DNA from: Pseudomonadota bacterium
Lineage (GTDB): Bacteria > Pseudomonadota > Gammaproteobacteria > Burkholderiales > Burkholderiaceae_C
Length of the DNA stretch: 64,000 nt
Assembly: GCA_020161145.1 (NCBI GenBank)
Contig: JAIUPQ010000006.1
Location: 186,001 to 250,000, forward strand
Direction: 5' to 3'
Shown: positions 63,900-64,000 of the stretch, one piece after another
Numbering within the stretch: the stretch's first letter is position 1
How the letters are laid out: every line of letters starts with the position of its first letter
Program-made: the position numbers and the translations under genes
The notes under the pieces: generated by a model
The model's input: the letters and a program-made list of their open reading frames with translations, nothing else
The model's database searches: none
Told to the model about the DNA's origin: nothing

Positions 63900-64000
63900 T
63901 CAGCTTGCCTTGGCCTTGACGTAGCGGCCCGGCGCCGGCTCGATGGCCTTGTAGCCCTTGCCACCCGGCGTCTTGGGCGCCGCCACCTCGTCACCCGAGG
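63900..64000 (-). CDS. phaC: Class I PHA synthase, C-terminal end (partial)
   Basis: Only the last 33 codons fall in the window. Read on the minus strand they end GYKAIEPAPGRYVKAKAS before TGA at 63902-63900. The IEPAPGRYVK ending is the hallmark of class I PhaC proteins. The catalytic part lies beyond base 64000. Confidence 0.85.
   Translation of the reverse strand, partial: SGDEVAAPKTPGGKGYKAIEPAPGRYVKAKAS

Overview
The window looks like chromosomal DNA of a GC-rich betaproteobacterium, most likely family Comamonadaceae (Acidovorax/Hydrogenophaga-like). The reasons are third codon positions that are almost all G or C, polyhydroxyalkanoate genes (the phaC end, phaB, phaZ), a DUF485-ActP acetate symporter pair, an AzlCD exporter, a DUF3138-type outer-membrane protein and short-leader gene starts. 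The family assignment is an inference from gene content. I saw no rRNA, tRNA, CRISPR array, prophage or intact insertion sequence. The only mobile-element trace is a degenerate IS3-type transposase tail beside the malY-like gene.

Layout. 1-5.7 kb: the end of an M14 peptidase, then a leftward block in which the last four genes overlap tightly (AIM24 protein, Tat-exported beta-propeller, deacetylase, sterol-desaturase-like enzyme) and run on into an EI24 membrane protein and a CinA-type domain protein. 5.8-12.2 kb: a secreted pectinacetylesterase with an unknown partner, maleylacetoacetate isomerase, NUDIX and SET-domain genes, an acyl-CoA transferase, and a tandem pair of small secreted proteins of unknown function. 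12.2-13.7 kb: holB and an Lrp-type regulator.

13.8-28.7 kb is a polyamine catabolism island. It holds uptake (PotF-G-H-I), the gamma-glutamylated putrescine route (PuuA, PuuB, PuuC, PuuD), a direct transamination route (SpuC-like), a beta-alanine:pyruvate-type aminotransferase, a type III glutamine-synthetase-like enzyme and a DUF3138 outer-membrane protein. The Lrp-type regulator is divergent from it, with a palindrome in the shared intergenic region. Together the genes would take putrescine to GABA and feed aminopropyl fragments to beta-alanine.

28.9-45.2 kb is mostly housekeeping and transport: EamA, AzlC/AzlD, a cNMP/CBS/nucleotidyltransferase protein with a DnaQ-like exonuclease, an aldo/keto reductase, nth-rsxB, phaZ, zapA with a ZapB-like partner, mltB divergent from an MscS channel, DUF485-actP, and a hydroxyacid dehydrogenase. 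45.3-58.4 kb: a HAF-repeat protein, DUF4139, rlmB, a DUF1624-like membrane protein, a thioesterase, purL divergent from map-glnD, then DUF2189 and DUF2788. 58.5-64 kb: a prolyl oligopeptidase, an IS remnant, a malY-like lyase divergent from a second Lrp/AsnC regulator across a locally AT-rich spacer, then phaB and the last codons of phaC.

The most interesting signals are these: (i) a recurring -10-like hexamer (GACAAT, GATAAT or TACAAT) about 6-8 nt before many start codons, including two divergent pairs with back-to-back hexamers, which suggests leaderless transcripts; (ii) the tandem YCDGFS secreted proteins with duplicated 5' blocks; (iii) a 103-bp inverted-repeat element at 32,060; (iv) the transposase relic at the edge of the malY/Lrp cassette; (v) the overlapping envelope operon with an altered deacetylase metal motif.
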